Source of the DNA: Oscillospiraceae bacterium
GTDB taxonomy: Bacteria; Bacillota; Clostridia; Oscillospirales; CAG-272
Reading direction: 5' to 3'
NCBI GenBank assembly: GCA_015064355.1
Contig: SVSJ01000002.1
Location: forward strand, 1-64,000
Length of the DNA stretch: 64,000 nucleotides
The notes under the pieces are model-generated. The model saw only the letters and a list, made by a program, of their open reading frames with translations. It made no database searches and was not told the origin of the DNA. This document shows, piece after piece, positions 16,755 to 25,651 of the stretch. Position 1 is the stretch's first letter. The number at the start of each line of letters is the position of its first letter. The position numbers and the translations under genes were made by a program.

Positions 16755-18710
16755 ATGACCGAATACATTAATATATCAAACAACCGCGTTCCCCTCCTCC
16801 GCACAGGAGTTGTGATCGTTGGCACGGGTGCTGCTGCATTAAGTGCGGCTCTGGCAGTAAAGAACAACCCAGACTATGCAGGCGGTCTCCTTGTGCTCAC
16901 CGAGGGTATGAAGATGGGAACATCCCGAAACACCGGCTCTGACAAGCAGACCTACTACAAGCTTGCTACCGGGATCAACACCCCCGACTGCGCAGCAAAC
17001 ATGGCAAATGACTACTTCGCCGGCGGATCAATGCACGGTGACCTTGCGCTGACCGAGGCTATGGGCTCACTGCGTGGATTTTATCGTTTGGTTTCCCTGG
17101 GCGTTCCATTCCCCAGCGACAAGTACGGTGAATACACCGGATACAAAACCGACCACGACAAGTTTATGCGCGCAACCTCCTGCGGACCTCTCACATCAAA
17201 ATATATGACCGAGGCTCTGGAGCGTGCTTGTTTCTCCGCCGGTGTGCCTTTCCTCGACGGGTACCGTGTGATTCAGGTGCTGACAAAAGACGGCAAGGCT
17301 GTGGGCGTAGTTGCTCTGGCTGAAAGCGCCGTGACTGACGACAACCCCGCAGGACTTACCGTAATTCTCAGCGGTGCGGTCATCTGGGCAACAGGTGGTC
17401 CTTCCGCAGTTTATCACAGCTCCGTTTACCCCGAAAGCCAGAACTGTTCCCTCGGTGCCCCTCTGCTGGCAGGTGCTTCTGCGATCAACCTAACAGAATC
17501 CCAGTACGGCATTGCGTCTGTAAAATTCCGCTGGAATCTGTCGGGCTCATATCAGCAGGTCATCCCGCGATACGTTTCGATTGATGAAAACGGTGTGGAG
17601 AGAGAATTCCTCGGCGAATATTTCACCGAACACGACCTTTGCCACGCTGTATTCTCAAAGGGATACGAGTGGCCATTTGACCCGGACAAGCTGACTCGCG
17701 GCAGTCATTCATCCAAGGTGGATATGGCAGTCTACGGCGAGGTTTTAAAAGGCAGACGGGTTTATATGGACTTCAGACGAAACCCCACCGTAATTGAGCA
17801 GGGGGGTCTTACAGCTACAGTAGTTGGACAGGTTGCCTTTGATTATCTCACGAGCAGCCGCTCCCTTGGCGACGCTCCCGTAAAGAGACTCCGCCAGATG
17901 AATGAGCGTGCATACCAGCTGTACCTATCCCACGGAATTGATCTGGAAACGGAAATGCTTGAGATCAGCGTGTGCGCACAGCATCTCAACGGCGGTCTGG
18001 AATGTGATATCTGGTACGAAAATCCCAAGCTCAAGAGCTTTTATCCCGTCGGTGAATGCGGAGGCGTATTTGGAATCAAGCGTCCCGGCGGCTCTGCATT
18101 AAACTCCACTCAAGTGGGTTCTCTGCGCGCTGCGGAGAAAGCTTGTGCAATAAAGGCAGAACCTATGAATTCAGCAGATGCTCTCTCAGATCAGCTTGAA
18201 TCTGCCGCGAAATTTGCCACACTTCTGGAGACCGGCGGTATGACCGTTGCCGAAATTCTCAAAAAACGCGCAGCCGACGCCCGTCTCCACGATGAGTGCG
18301 CCGCGTTTATCCGAGATCCCGAAAAGATCAAGGCGCTAATGAAGAAAACTTCCAACGAATTAAATAACTTCTTCTCTGAAAATTCCGCACGTGACTACCG
18401 CGCATTGGTTCAGCTTCAGATCAATTATGACGTGCTCGTTACCAGATACGCTATGCTCTCCGCTATTTCTGCATACATAGGGGACGGTGGACTTTCCCGC
18501 GGTTCTTACCTTATTGGAAGCGGCGAAATTCCCGATGACGTTGTGACCGACACCTCTCACAGAGACCGTGTTCTCATTACCGAGATGGGGGTTTCCGACG
18601 GATATGTAGTCTCAGCAAACTACATGGAGCCTGTGCGCCCCATTCCCACAGTTGACAACTGGTTCGAGAACGTATACAACGCATACGGCAAAAAAGAAAT
18701 GTATGAATAA
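16755..18710 (+). CDS. FAD-dependent oxidoreductase (fumarate reductase/aspartate oxidase flavoprotein superfamily)
   Basis: 651 residues from the ATG at 16755 (AAGGG upstream); an earlier in-frame ATG lies inside coaD. The N-terminal Rossmann motif is VVIVGTGAAALSAALA. The C-terminal FAD-binding block is GECGGVFGIKRPGGSALNST, a variant of the GECxxxxHGxNRLGGN signature. The middle domain holds a capping region, and the end is helical as in NadB and fumarate reductase FrdA. The substrate is unknown: the canonical HG of the signature is replaced by FG, so fumarate reduction should not be assumed. Follows coaD by 4 bases. Confidence 0.85.
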   Translation: MTEYINISNNRVPLLRTGVVIVGTGAAALSAALAVKNNPDYAGGLLVLTEGMKMGTSRNTGSDKQTYYKLATGINTPDCAANMANDYFAGGSMHGDLALTEAMGSLRGFYRLVSLGVPFPSDKYGEYTGYKTDHDKFMRATSCGPLTSKYMTEALERACFSAGVPFLDGYRVIQVLTKDGKAVGVVALAESAVTDDNPAGLTVILSGAVIWATGGPSAVYHSSVYPESQNCSLGAPLLAGASAINLTESQYGIASVKFRWNLSGSYQQVIPRYVSIDENGVEREFLGEYFTEHDLCHAVFSKGYEWPFDPDKLTRGSHSSKVDMAVYGEVLKGRRVYMDFRRNPTVIEQGGLTATVVGQVAFDYLTSSRSLGDAPVKRLRQMNERAYQLYLSHGIDLETEMLEISVCAQHLNGGLECDIWYENPKLKSFYPVGECGGVFGIKRPGGSALNSTQVGSLRAAEKACAIKAEPMNSADALSDQLESAAKFATLLETGGMTVAEILKKRAADARLHDECAAFIRDPEKIKALMKKTSNELNNFFSENSARDYRALVQLQINYDVLVTRYAMLSAISAYIGDGGLSRGSYLIGSGEIPDDVVTDTSHRDRVLITEMGVSDGYVVSANYMEPVRPIPTVDNWFENVYNAYGKKEMYE

Positions 18711-18711
18711 T

Positions 18712-18750
18712 AAAAAAAGCAGGCCTTAACTCCTGCTTTTATTTTTTCGG
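18712..18750. terminator. Bidirectional terminator between flavoprotein gene and mtnN
   Basis: AAAAGCAGG (18715-18723) pairs with CCTGCTTTT (18732-18740), with A and T runs on both sides. It serves the convergent genes at 18710 and 18758. Confidence 0.8.
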
Positions 18751-18757
18751 ATTTTCA

Positions 18758-19447
18758 TTAAATGCCTTTTGCAAGCTCAACGATGATCTTTGCAGAAACC
18801 TCGGCGGATCTCTTTGCAAATGCGGGATAGTCATCACAGGCACCGCCGTCAGCATCGTCGGAAATCGCGCGAACAACCACAAAGGGAACCTTGTTCACGT
18901 AGCAAACCTGTCCGACAGCCGCCCCCTCCATTTCACAGGCGATGGCGCCGAAATTGTCGGTAATGTACTTCTTCGTGTCAACGCTTGCAACAAATCTGTC
19001 ACCGGAGGCGATTGTTCCGAGCAGAGTTTTCACGCCCATGTCACCGGCGATCTTTGCGATCTTGTCACCAAGGTCGGCGGATGCGGGAATCTCGATAATG
19101 TTGATTCCGGAGATAAGCCCCACGGGATCTCCAAGAGGAGACGTGTCCATGTCATGCTGAACTACGGCGCGTGATATTGCTACGTTACCGATGGACAGCT
19201 CTTTAGTAAGAGTTCCGCCAACACCGGTGTTAACGATGCAGTCGGGGGCGAATTTTACGATCATCGCCTGGGCGCACATTGCGGCGAACACCTTGCCCAC
19301 ACCGCACACGGCACAAACCACATCAGCTTCACCGATCTTGCCTACTGTGTAAGTTATACCGCCGCATTCCTCAGTTGCGGGATTCTTCATTGATGCAATA
19401 ATAAGCTCCGCTTCGATGGTCATTGCGGCAATTATACCAAGTTTCAT
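18758..19447 (-). CDS. mtnN: 5'-methylthioadenosine / S-adenosylhomocysteine nucleosidase
   Basis: 229 residues, the usual length. It hydrolyses MTA and SAH to adenine plus the thioribose product, recycling SAM by-products. Motifs: MKLGIIAAMTIEAEL at the start, CGVGKVFAAM, VNTGVGGTL, IACEMEGAAVGQVC and RAISDDADG, which holds the catalytic Asp. Last gene of the minus-strand cat-like/trxB/mtnN operon, 13 bases after trxB. Confidence 0.96.
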   Translation of the reverse strand: MKLGIIAAMTIEAELIIASMKNPATEECGGITYTVGKIGEADVVCAVCGVGKVFAAMCAQAMIVKFAPDCIVNTGVGGTLTKELSIGNVAISRAVVQHDMDTSPLGDPVGLISGINIIEIPASADLGDKIAKIAGDMGVKTLLGTIASGDRFVASVDTKKYITDNFGAIACEMEGAAVGQVCYVNKVPFVVVRAISDDADGGACDDYPAFAKRSAEVSAKIIVELAKGI

Positions 19448-19460
19448 ATTGTCAACCTCG

Positions 19461-20384
19461 TTATTCTGTAATTTCAGTCAGCCATTCTTCTGCGAATTTC
19501 ACAGCTGTCGCACCGTCGGCACAAGCCGTTACGATCTGTCGGAGATGCTTTGTTCTAACGTCTCCAGCCGCAAACACACCGGGGATATTTGTGCGGCAGG
19601 TCTCGTCTGCAACGATGTAGCCGCTGCCGTCCAGATCAAGCTTTCCTGCGTATATCTCCGTGTCGGGCACTCTGCCAACTGCAACAAACACACCTGCGCA
19701 GCCGATTTCGGTGATCTCACCGCTTTCCACGTTCTTGAGCTTCGCCCCCGTCACCCGCATTCCGTCTCCCGTGATCTCCTCGATAACGGAAGAGTAGACA
19801 AATTCAATGTTTTCCTTTGCCTGCGCTCTCTTTACTGATGCGGCAGACGCGCGGAACGAGTTGCGGCGATGAACCAGGTATACCTTCTCGCACACGTTGG
19901 AGAGATACACCGCATCCTCAAATGCTGTGTCGCCTCCACCGTTTACGATAACGGTCTTGCCGCGGAAGAACATACCGTCGCAGGTAGCGCAATAAGAAAC
20001 GCCCCTGCCCTTGTATTGCTCCTCACCTGGCACACCGAGAAGTCTGGGTTTCGCTCCCCCTGCAATGATCACCGCTCCTGCCTCGTATTGATTACGAGTG
20101 GTTGTAACAAATTTCTCACGACCGCCTATATCAACAGAGGTTACTTCCTCGGTCTTTATAACCGCGCCAAGGCCTTTCGCCTGGTTCATCATCTTCATGG
20201 CAAGGTCAAATCCGTCCACGCGCGCAAATCCCGGGTAGTTCTCGATCTCCGATGTAATGCCCATCTGACCGCCGTGGGATGCTTTTTCAAATACTATCGC
20301 GCTGTAGCCTGCTCTGCAAGCATAAACCGCCGCAGTAAATCCAGCAGGACCGCCACCGATTATTGCTATATCAAATCTTTCCAT
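19461..20384 (-). CDS. trxB: Thioredoxin-disulfide reductase
   Basis: 307 residues. The FAD site is IAIIGGGPAGFTAAVYA, the redox-active pair is CATC in GVSYCATCDGMFF, the NADPH site is VNGGGDTAFEDAVYL, and the C-terminal FAD block is GVFAAGDVR. It reduces thioredoxin with NADPH. It sits between the acetyltransferase-like gene and mtnN with gaps of 14 and 13 bases. No thioredoxin gene is seen in the window. Confidence 0.95.
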   Translation of the reverse strand: MERFDIAIIGGGPAGFTAAVYACRAGYSAIVFEKASHGGQMGITSEIENYPGFARVDGFDLAMKMMNQAKGLGAVIKTEEVTSVDIGGREKFVTTTRNQYEAGAVIIAGGAKPRLLGVPGEEQYKGRGVSYCATCDGMFFRGKTVIVNGGGDTAFEDAVYLSNVCEKVYLVHRRNSFRASAASVKRAQAKENIEFVYSSVIEEITGDGMRVTGAKLKNVESGEITEIGCAGVFVAVGRVPDTEIYAGKLDLDGSGYIVADETCRTNIPGVFAAGDVRTKHLRQIVTACADGATAVKFAEEWLTEITE

Positions 20385-20398
20385 AATCTATCTCCGTT

Positions 20399-21055
20399 TT
20401 ATATTTCATTGGCAAGGGATCTGAGAGTCGCCTCTACCTCGTTCAAGAATCTTGCAAGGTGGTATCCGTCAGCGGCCGCGTGGCTTATCTGGATCGACAA
20501 AGGAAGCTGTCTCATTCCGCACCGCTCTATGAACTTGCCCCAAACAACAATGGGGGATAAGGATATTCCCTCACTTACAGCCCCGACGGAATTAAAATGC
20601 CGCCACGGCAAGGCTGACGCCTCAAAGGTGTTCTCTCCGGCAGGCACGCTCATAGCTGTCAGGCGTCCTGCTCGGGCAATATCCTCTTCTGCGTGAGAAT
20701 AGAAGGTCTCGAAATCCGGGTCATACAAAGTGAAAGTAGAGGTGTATGTTTCCTTCTCCGGGTGGAACACGTTGTGTACCGGGTCAACCCTATCCCACAC
20801 CGCAGGCATAAGACAGGGAAATTCGGGAGAGTCCACAGCGTTCATTTTAAACTCATCGTGGGAATTTATTACCTTCGCTACCGCGTACAGCACGGTGATG
20901 TAAAAGGATCTCCCTGCCCGCTCGCACGCTTCGTATATCTCCGTTACGTCAATATCGTCCGTGAGCCAAATTGTGCAGGGCGCATTATCGGTAAAGTGTC
21001 TGAAATGGTCGTATCTCGGCCAAGTATTCGTGTCAATGAGCTTCCACTCTGGCAT
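20399..21055 (-). CDS. Chloramphenicol acetyltransferase-like (CatA family) protein
   Basis: 218 residues, the length of classical CAT. The catalytic motif HxxxDG is present as SHAAADGYH (His about 192), and the CAT-typical segments ALPWRHFNSV and LPLSIQISHAAADGYHLARF align in order with CatA enzymes. It is first in an operon with trxB and mtnN. Chloramphenicol O-acetylation is plausible, but housekeeping CAT-like proteins with other acyl acceptors exist, and the canonical HHAVCDG is changed. Resistance is not shown. Confidence 0.8.
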   Translation of the reverse strand: MPEWKLIDTNTWPRYDHFRHFTDNAPCTIWLTDDIDVTEIYEACERAGRSFYITVLYAVAKVINSHDEFKMNAVDSPEFPCLMPAVWDRVDPVHNVFHPEKETYTSTFTLYDPDFETFYSHAEEDIARAGRLTAMSVPAGENTFEASALPWRHFNSVGAVSEGISLSPIVVWGKFIERCGMRQLPLSIQISHAAADGYHLARFLNEVEATLRSLANEI

Positions 21056-21086
21056 ATTTCCCCCTCCTTACTTTTGTTATACCACT

Positions 21087-21115
21087 ATTATACACCAAAA
21101 TGGCAGTATTTACAA
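21087..21115 (-). promoter_or_regulatory. Promoter of the cat-like/trxB/mtnN operon
   Basis: Minus strand: TTGTAA (complement of 21110-21115), 17-bp spacer, TATAAT (complement of 21087-21092). The ribosome site AAGGAGG follows. Confidence 0.65.
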
Positions 21116-21168
21116 TACAATTTTCACCGCATCCCAGGCAGTAGAAGGCAAAATTTCGCCGCGCTGTA

Positions 21169-21197
21169 TTGACAGACCGTTTTTTTGGTGATATAAT
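21169..21197 (+). promoter_or_regulatory. Promoter of valS
   Basis: TTGACA (21169-21174), 17-bp spacer, TATAAT (21192-21197): full consensus, divergent from the cat-like promoter. Confidence 0.85.
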
Positions 21198-21204
21198 ATT
21201 GTAT

Positions 21205-21475
21205 TGAAATAAGAAAACGGCAATGATGGGAAAGAGTAGACGGAAATTCTGCGCACAGAGAGTGGGGAGAGGATGAGAGCCCCGCCGTAAGGATCCTTCG
21301 AAGTAGTCCCGTAGCTCCGCAGGTGAAAGGCAAAGGCCAAGTAATCTTCGGCGTAAGTCCCACGTTACAGGGAATGGGGATAGTAGTCCCTATAAGTGCA
21401 TCTGCTTTGCAGGTGAATTCGGGTGGTACCGCGCAAATTCTGCGTCCTGTCTTTTTGATAGGATGCTTTTTTTAT
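21205..21475 (+). ncRNA. T-box leader of valS (tRNA-Val sensing)
   Basis: Stem I begins near GATGGGAAAGAGTAGA (21225). The specifier loop GAAGTAGTCCCGTAGC (about 21300) offers GTA, a Val codon. The canonical T-box GGGTGGTACCGCG is at 21421-21433. The terminator GCGTCCT/AGGATGC with seven T residues is at 21442-21473. Uncharged tRNA-Val would stabilise the antiterminator and allow valS transcription. Confidence 0.92.
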
Positions 21476-21511
21476 TTTAAATAAGTAAATAACCGAAAGG
21501 ACAAAATAATC

Positions 21512-24202
21512 ATGAGAAAAGAACTTCCAAAGACCTATTCTCCCTCGGAATTTGAGGGACGCATCTACAACGAATGGGCAGAAAACGGTCTCTTTACTCC
21601 CGAGATCGACCATTCCAAAGAACATTACTCCATCGTAATCCCCCCGCCGAACATCACCGGTCAGCTTCACATGGGTCACGCCCTCGACAACACCCTCCAG
21701 GATATTCTCATCCGCTACAAGAGAATGCGCGGCTTCTGCACTCTCTGGCTCCCCGGCACCGACCACGCATCCATCGCAACTGAAGCGAAGATCGTTGAAG
21801 CAATGCGCAAGGAAGGCGTAACAAAGGACGATATCGGCCGCGACAAGTTCCTTGAACGCGCGTGGGACTGGAAAGCACAGTACGGCGGACGCATCATCGA
21901 GCAGCTTAAGAAGATGGGCTCCTCCTGCGACTGGTCAAGAGAAAGATTCACCCTTGACGAAGGCTGCAGCAGAGCAGTTCGCGAGGTATTTATCAAACTC
22001 TACGAAAAGGGTCTCATCTACCGCGGTAACCGTATGGTTAACTGGTGTACCACCTGTATGACCTCCATTTCCGACGCAGAGGTTGAATACGAGGATCAGA
22101 ACGGCAACTTCTACCACCTCCTCTATCCCGTAAAGGAAACAGGAGAAATGCTGGAGCTTGCTACCACCCGTCCCGAAACAATGCTGGGTGACACTGCCGT
22201 TGCGATCAACGCTGACGACCCTAGATACGCACACCTCCACGGCTGTCACGTTATTCTCCCCCTTATCAATAAGGAGATTCCCATCGTTTGCGACGAGCAT
22301 GCGGACATGACCAAGGGTACGGGCGTTGTTAAGATCACACCTGCACACGACCCCAACGACTACGAAGTAGGTCAGAGACACAATCTGCCCCTGGTTCGCG
22401 TATTCACATATGACGGCAAGATGACAGGAGCCGAAGAAAAGGCTGAGGCTGAACGTTTGGTTGCAGCAGGTCTTGCTGCTGTTGGCGAACCTGAAGTTCT
22501 CGACTGCGGTAAGTACGCAGGTATGACAACAACTGAAGCTCGCAAGGCAATACTTGCCGACCTGAAGGAAGCAGGACTTCTCAAGGAGATCGAGCCTCTC
22601 GCACACAACGTTGGTACTTGCTACCGTTGCCACCACGTAATCGAGCCTATGGTATCAAAGCAGTGGTTCGTTAAGATGGAACCCCTTGCAAAGCCCGCTA
22701 TTGAGGCTGTTCGCGACGGCAGAATCAAGTTCGTTCCCGAAAGATTCGAGAAGAACTACTTCCACTGGATGGAAAACATCCGCGACTGGTGTATCTCCCG
22801 TCAGCTTTGGTGGGGTCACAGAATTCCCGCGTTCTACTGTGATGACTGCGGCGAAACTGTTGTTACACTTGACGAAAATCCCATCTGTCCCAAGTGCGGC
22901 GGTCATATGACTCAGGACCCCGACACCCTCGACACTTGGTTCTCCTCTGCTCTCTGGCCCTTCTCCACAATGGGTTGGCCCGACAACACAGAGGACCTTA
23001 AGTACTTCTACCCCACAAACACCCTCGTTACAGGCTACGATATTATCACATTCTGGGTTTCCCGTATGATCTTCTCGGCTCTTGAGTACACAGGCGAGAT
23101 CCCCTTCGACACCGTATTCATCCACGGCCTCGTTCGTGACGCCCAGGGCAGAAAGATGTCCAAGTCTCTCGGCAACGGTATCGATCCCCTTGAGATCATC
23201 GACAAGTACGGCGCTGACGCTCTCCGCTTTGCTCTTGCAACCGGTAACAGCCCCGGAAACGATATGCGCTTCTCTGACGAAAAGATCGAAAACGCCCGCA
23301 ACTTCGCTAACAAGCTTTGGAACGCCGCTCGTTTCGTAATGATGAACCTGACTATCGACAAGATCGAGTTGCCCGACGCTGACAAACTTGCGGCTGAGGA
23401 CAAGTGGGTTCTCACAAAGCTCGAGGAATGCGTAAAGAACGTTTGCACAAACATTGACAACTATGAGGTTGGCGTTGCCCTGTCCTCTATTTATGACTTC
23501 ATCTGGGATATCTACTGCGACTGGTATATTGAGCTTTCCAAGCCCTCCGTTGCCGCAGGTGGCGAAAGAAGCCTGGTTGCTCAGAACGTTCTCGCTTACG
23601 TTCTCCGCGAAACTCTCAAGCTTCTCCATCCCTTCATGCCCTTCATCACCGAAGAGATTTACAGCGGTCTTCCCGGAGAAGAAGGCAGCATCATGGTAAA
23701 GAGCTATCCCGAATACACAGAATCTCTCGTATTTGCGGCTGAAAGCGATAATATGGAAAAGGTTATCGCAGCGATCCGTGCTATCAGAATCCGCAGAGCT
23801 GAAATGAACGTTGTTCCCTCCCGTAAGGCAAAGGTATTCATTGAAACAAAGTACCCTGAAGCATTCGCGGGAAGCGGCGTATTCTTCGAGAGACTCGCAT
23901 CTGCATCCAGCGCACAGCTTGTTGACGCTTACGACGATGACACCGCTGTTCGTATCGTTACCGACTCCGCAACGATCCACATTCCTCTCGGCGACATGAT
24001 CGACTTTGAGGCTGAAAAGAAGAGACTCCAGGGCGAGCTTGCAACAGTTGAATCCGAAATCAAGCGCGCTGAAGGAAAACTCGCTAACGAATCCTTCGTA
24101 GGCCGTGCTCCTGCCGCAGTTGTTGAAGCAGAACGCACCAAGCTTGAAAAGTACAAGGAAAAGAAAGAAAGCCTTATGGTTGCTATCGAAAAGTTAGGCT
24201 AA
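21512..24202 (+). CDS. valS: Valyl-tRNA synthetase
   Basis: 896 residues. It charges tRNA-Val. Class I motifs: HMGH at 53-56 (ITGQLHMGHALDN) and KMSKS at 548-552. The editing domain carries TTRPETMLGDTAVA, and the anticodon-binding domain is followed by the ValRS-specific C-terminal coiled coil from about 830 (EAEKKRLQGELATVESEIKR). Expression is under T-box control. A 201-bp repeat-rich gap separates it from the methyltransferase gene. Confidence 0.97.
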   Translation: MRKELPKTYSPSEFEGRIYNEWAENGLFTPEIDHSKEHYSIVIPPPNITGQLHMGHALDNTLQDILIRYKRMRGFCTLWLPGTDHASIATEAKIVEAMRKEGVTKDDIGRDKFLERAWDWKAQYGGRIIEQLKKMGSSCDWSRERFTLDEGCSRAVREVFIKLYEKGLIYRGNRMVNWCTTCMTSISDAEVEYEDQNGNFYHLLYPVKETGEMLELATTRPETMLGDTAVAINADDPRYAHLHGCHVILPLINKEIPIVCDEHADMTKGTGVVKITPAHDPNDYEVGQRHNLPLVRVFTYDGKMTGAEEKAEAERLVAAGLAAVGEPEVLDCGKYAGMTTTEARKAILADLKEAGLLKEIEPLAHNVGTCYRCHHVIEPMVSKQWFVKMEPLAKPAIEAVRDGRIKFVPERFEKNYFHWMENIRDWCISRQLWWGHRIPAFYCDDCGETVVTLDENPICPKCGGHMTQDPDTLDTWFSSALWPFSTMGWPDNTEDLKYFYPTNTLVTGYDIITFWVSRMIFSALEYTGEIPFDTVFIHGLVRDAQGRKMSKSLGNGIDPLEIIDKYGADALRFALATGNSPGNDMRFSDEKIENARNFANKLWNAARFVMMNLTIDKIELPDADKLAAEDKWVLTKLEECVKNVCTNIDNYEVGVALSSIYDFIWDIYCDWYIELSKPSVAAGGERSLVAQNVLAYVLRETLKLLHPFMPFITEEIYSGLPGEEGSIMVKSYPEYTESLVFAAESDNMEKVIAAIRAIRIRRAEMNVVPSRKAKVFIETKYPEAFAGSGVFFERLASASSAQLVDAYDDDTAVRIVTDSATIHIPLGDMIDFEAEKKRLQGELATVESEIKRAEGKLANESFVGRAPAAVVEAERTKLEKYKEKKESLMVAIEKLG

Positions 24203-24403
24203 ACTCTGTTGTTTTGAAAGTTTTTGATCCAACTTTTTTCAAAAAGTTGGCAGGTTCGAAGGGCAGCGCCCTCGGCGAACTCCGCAGAGTTTGAAATACC
24301 CAGGCGTTTGAAAAAAGTTCTCTTTTTGCTTCTTTTTCTCTCGCTAAAGAGAAAAAGAAGATATACCAACTTTGAATCACACAAAAATCTTTGAGGAAAA
24401 ATT
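24203..24403. repeat. Hairpin-rich intergenic repeat after valS
   Basis: Three hairpins in 200 bp: CCAACTTTTTTCAAAAAGTTGG (24229-24250) split by a tiny loop, GGGC-AGC-GCCC (24261-24271), and CTTCTTTTTCTCT with AGAGAAAAAGAAG (24329-24341 and 24348-24360, 13 bp, perfect). The AAAGTT...CAAAAAGTTGG type of element is a frequent intergenic repeat in clostridial genomes. The last hairpin could act as a terminator or processing site ahead of the next operon. Confidence 0.6.
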
Positions 24404-25636
24404 ATGCTACAACTTCCCCGCGTATTTATAACGGAAAAAGGTGAACGGCACGCTAAAACCGGTCACCCGTGGGTATTTGAGGGAGAGGTCGTCAAGATCG
24501 ACGGCACTCCGGTGGACGGTGAGCTGGTAAACGTGTTCTCGCCAAAGGAACGCTTTATCGGCACCGGCTACTACAACAGCCACTCCAAGATCCGCGTCCG
24601 CATTATCTCCACCAACGCCAACGATAAGTTTGACGAAAATTTCTACAAACGTAGAATCAGATACGCCCTCGACTATCGTAAAACCGTTATGGGGGATGAT
24701 ATGCGCGCGTCCCGCCTTATCTTTGGGGAGGCAGATTCCTTCCCCGGGCTTACCGTGGATCTGTTTGAATCAGTCCTCGTTGTGCAGACCCTCTGTCTCG
24801 GCACGGAGAAGGTGAAGGATCTCCTAATAGAAACCCTCTGCGAGATGCTCCCCGATTACGGTATTAACGTTACTGCCGTTTACGAAAGATGCGACGTTAA
24901 GGTACGGGAGCTTGAGGGAATGGAGCAGTTTACCGGCTACTGGCATCCGGAGAAGTTCGGCGTAACCGACACATCAGTTGGCAATGTTATCATCACCGAA
25001 AACGGAATCAAATACGACGTTGACTACATCGGCGGACAGAAGACCGGATTTTTCCTCGATCAGAAGTACAATAGACTGGCCGCAGCCCGACTTGCAAAAG
25101 GCAGACGTGTTCTGGACTGCTTCACCCACACCGGTGCCTTTGCCCTGAACTGCGCCTCTGACTTCGGCGGAGCGGAACACGTTACCGCAGTTGACATCTC
25201 CGAATCGGCAATCGAGCAGACAAAGAAGAACGCCGCTCTCAACGGTTTCACCGATAGAATGAGTTTCCTATGCACCGACGTGTTCAAGCTTCTCACCGAT
25301 ATGCTTAATTCAAAAAAGTGCGAATACGATTATATTATTCTTGACCCGCCGGCATTTACCAAGTCCTCAGCAACAGTGAAGGACGCTTACCGCGGATACA
25401 AGGATATCAATATGCGGGCTATGCGGTGCCTCCCTCGCGGCGGGTATCTGGCAACCTGTTCCTGCTCCCACTTTATGACAAACGATCTGTTCGTTAAGAT
25501 GCTTCGTGATGCGTCTCACGATGCGGGAGTATCCCTCCGTCAGATCGAGTGTCGTCAGCAATCCCCCGACCACCCAATTTTAATGAATGTCCCCGAAACC
25601 GATTATCTGAAATTCTATCTGTTCCAAGTTGTTTAA
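24404..25636 (+). CDS. Class I SAM-dependent rRNA methyltransferase, RlmI-like
   Basis: 410 residues. The N-terminal PUA-type RNA-binding domain (about 1-80: HPWVFEGEVVKIDG) is followed by an EEHD-like middle part and a Rossmann methyltransferase with VLDCFTHTGAFALNCA as the SAM motif and LDPPAFTKS as motif IV. This is the layout of RlmI, the 23S rRNA m5C1962 methyltransferase; the exact target in this organism is inference. It heads a tight group with murJ (15-base gap) and a glycosyltransferase. Confidence 0.88.
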   Translation: MLQLPRVFITEKGERHAKTGHPWVFEGEVVKIDGTPVDGELVNVFSPKERFIGTGYYNSHSKIRVRIISTNANDKFDENFYKRRIRYALDYRKTVMGDDMRASRLIFGEADSFPGLTVDLFESVLVVQTLCLGTEKVKDLLIETLCEMLPDYGINVTAVYERCDVKVRELEGMEQFTGYWHPEKFGVTDTSVGNVIITENGIKYDVDYIGGQKTGFFLDQKYNRLAAARLAKGRRVLDCFTHTGAFALNCASDFGGAEHVTAVDISESAIEQTKKNAALNGFTDRMSFLCTDVFKLLTDMLNSKKCEYDYIILDPPAFTKSSATVKDAYRGYKDINMRAMRCLPRGGYLATCSCSHFMTNDLFVKMLRDASHDAGVSLRQIECRQQSPDHPILMNVPETDYLKFYLFQVV

Positions 25637-25651
25637 CTTTGGTGGTATAGT

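Noticed and set aside
22655-23980. A 441-codon minus-strand frame opposite valS
   Set aside because: Antisense shadow; product shows no domain.
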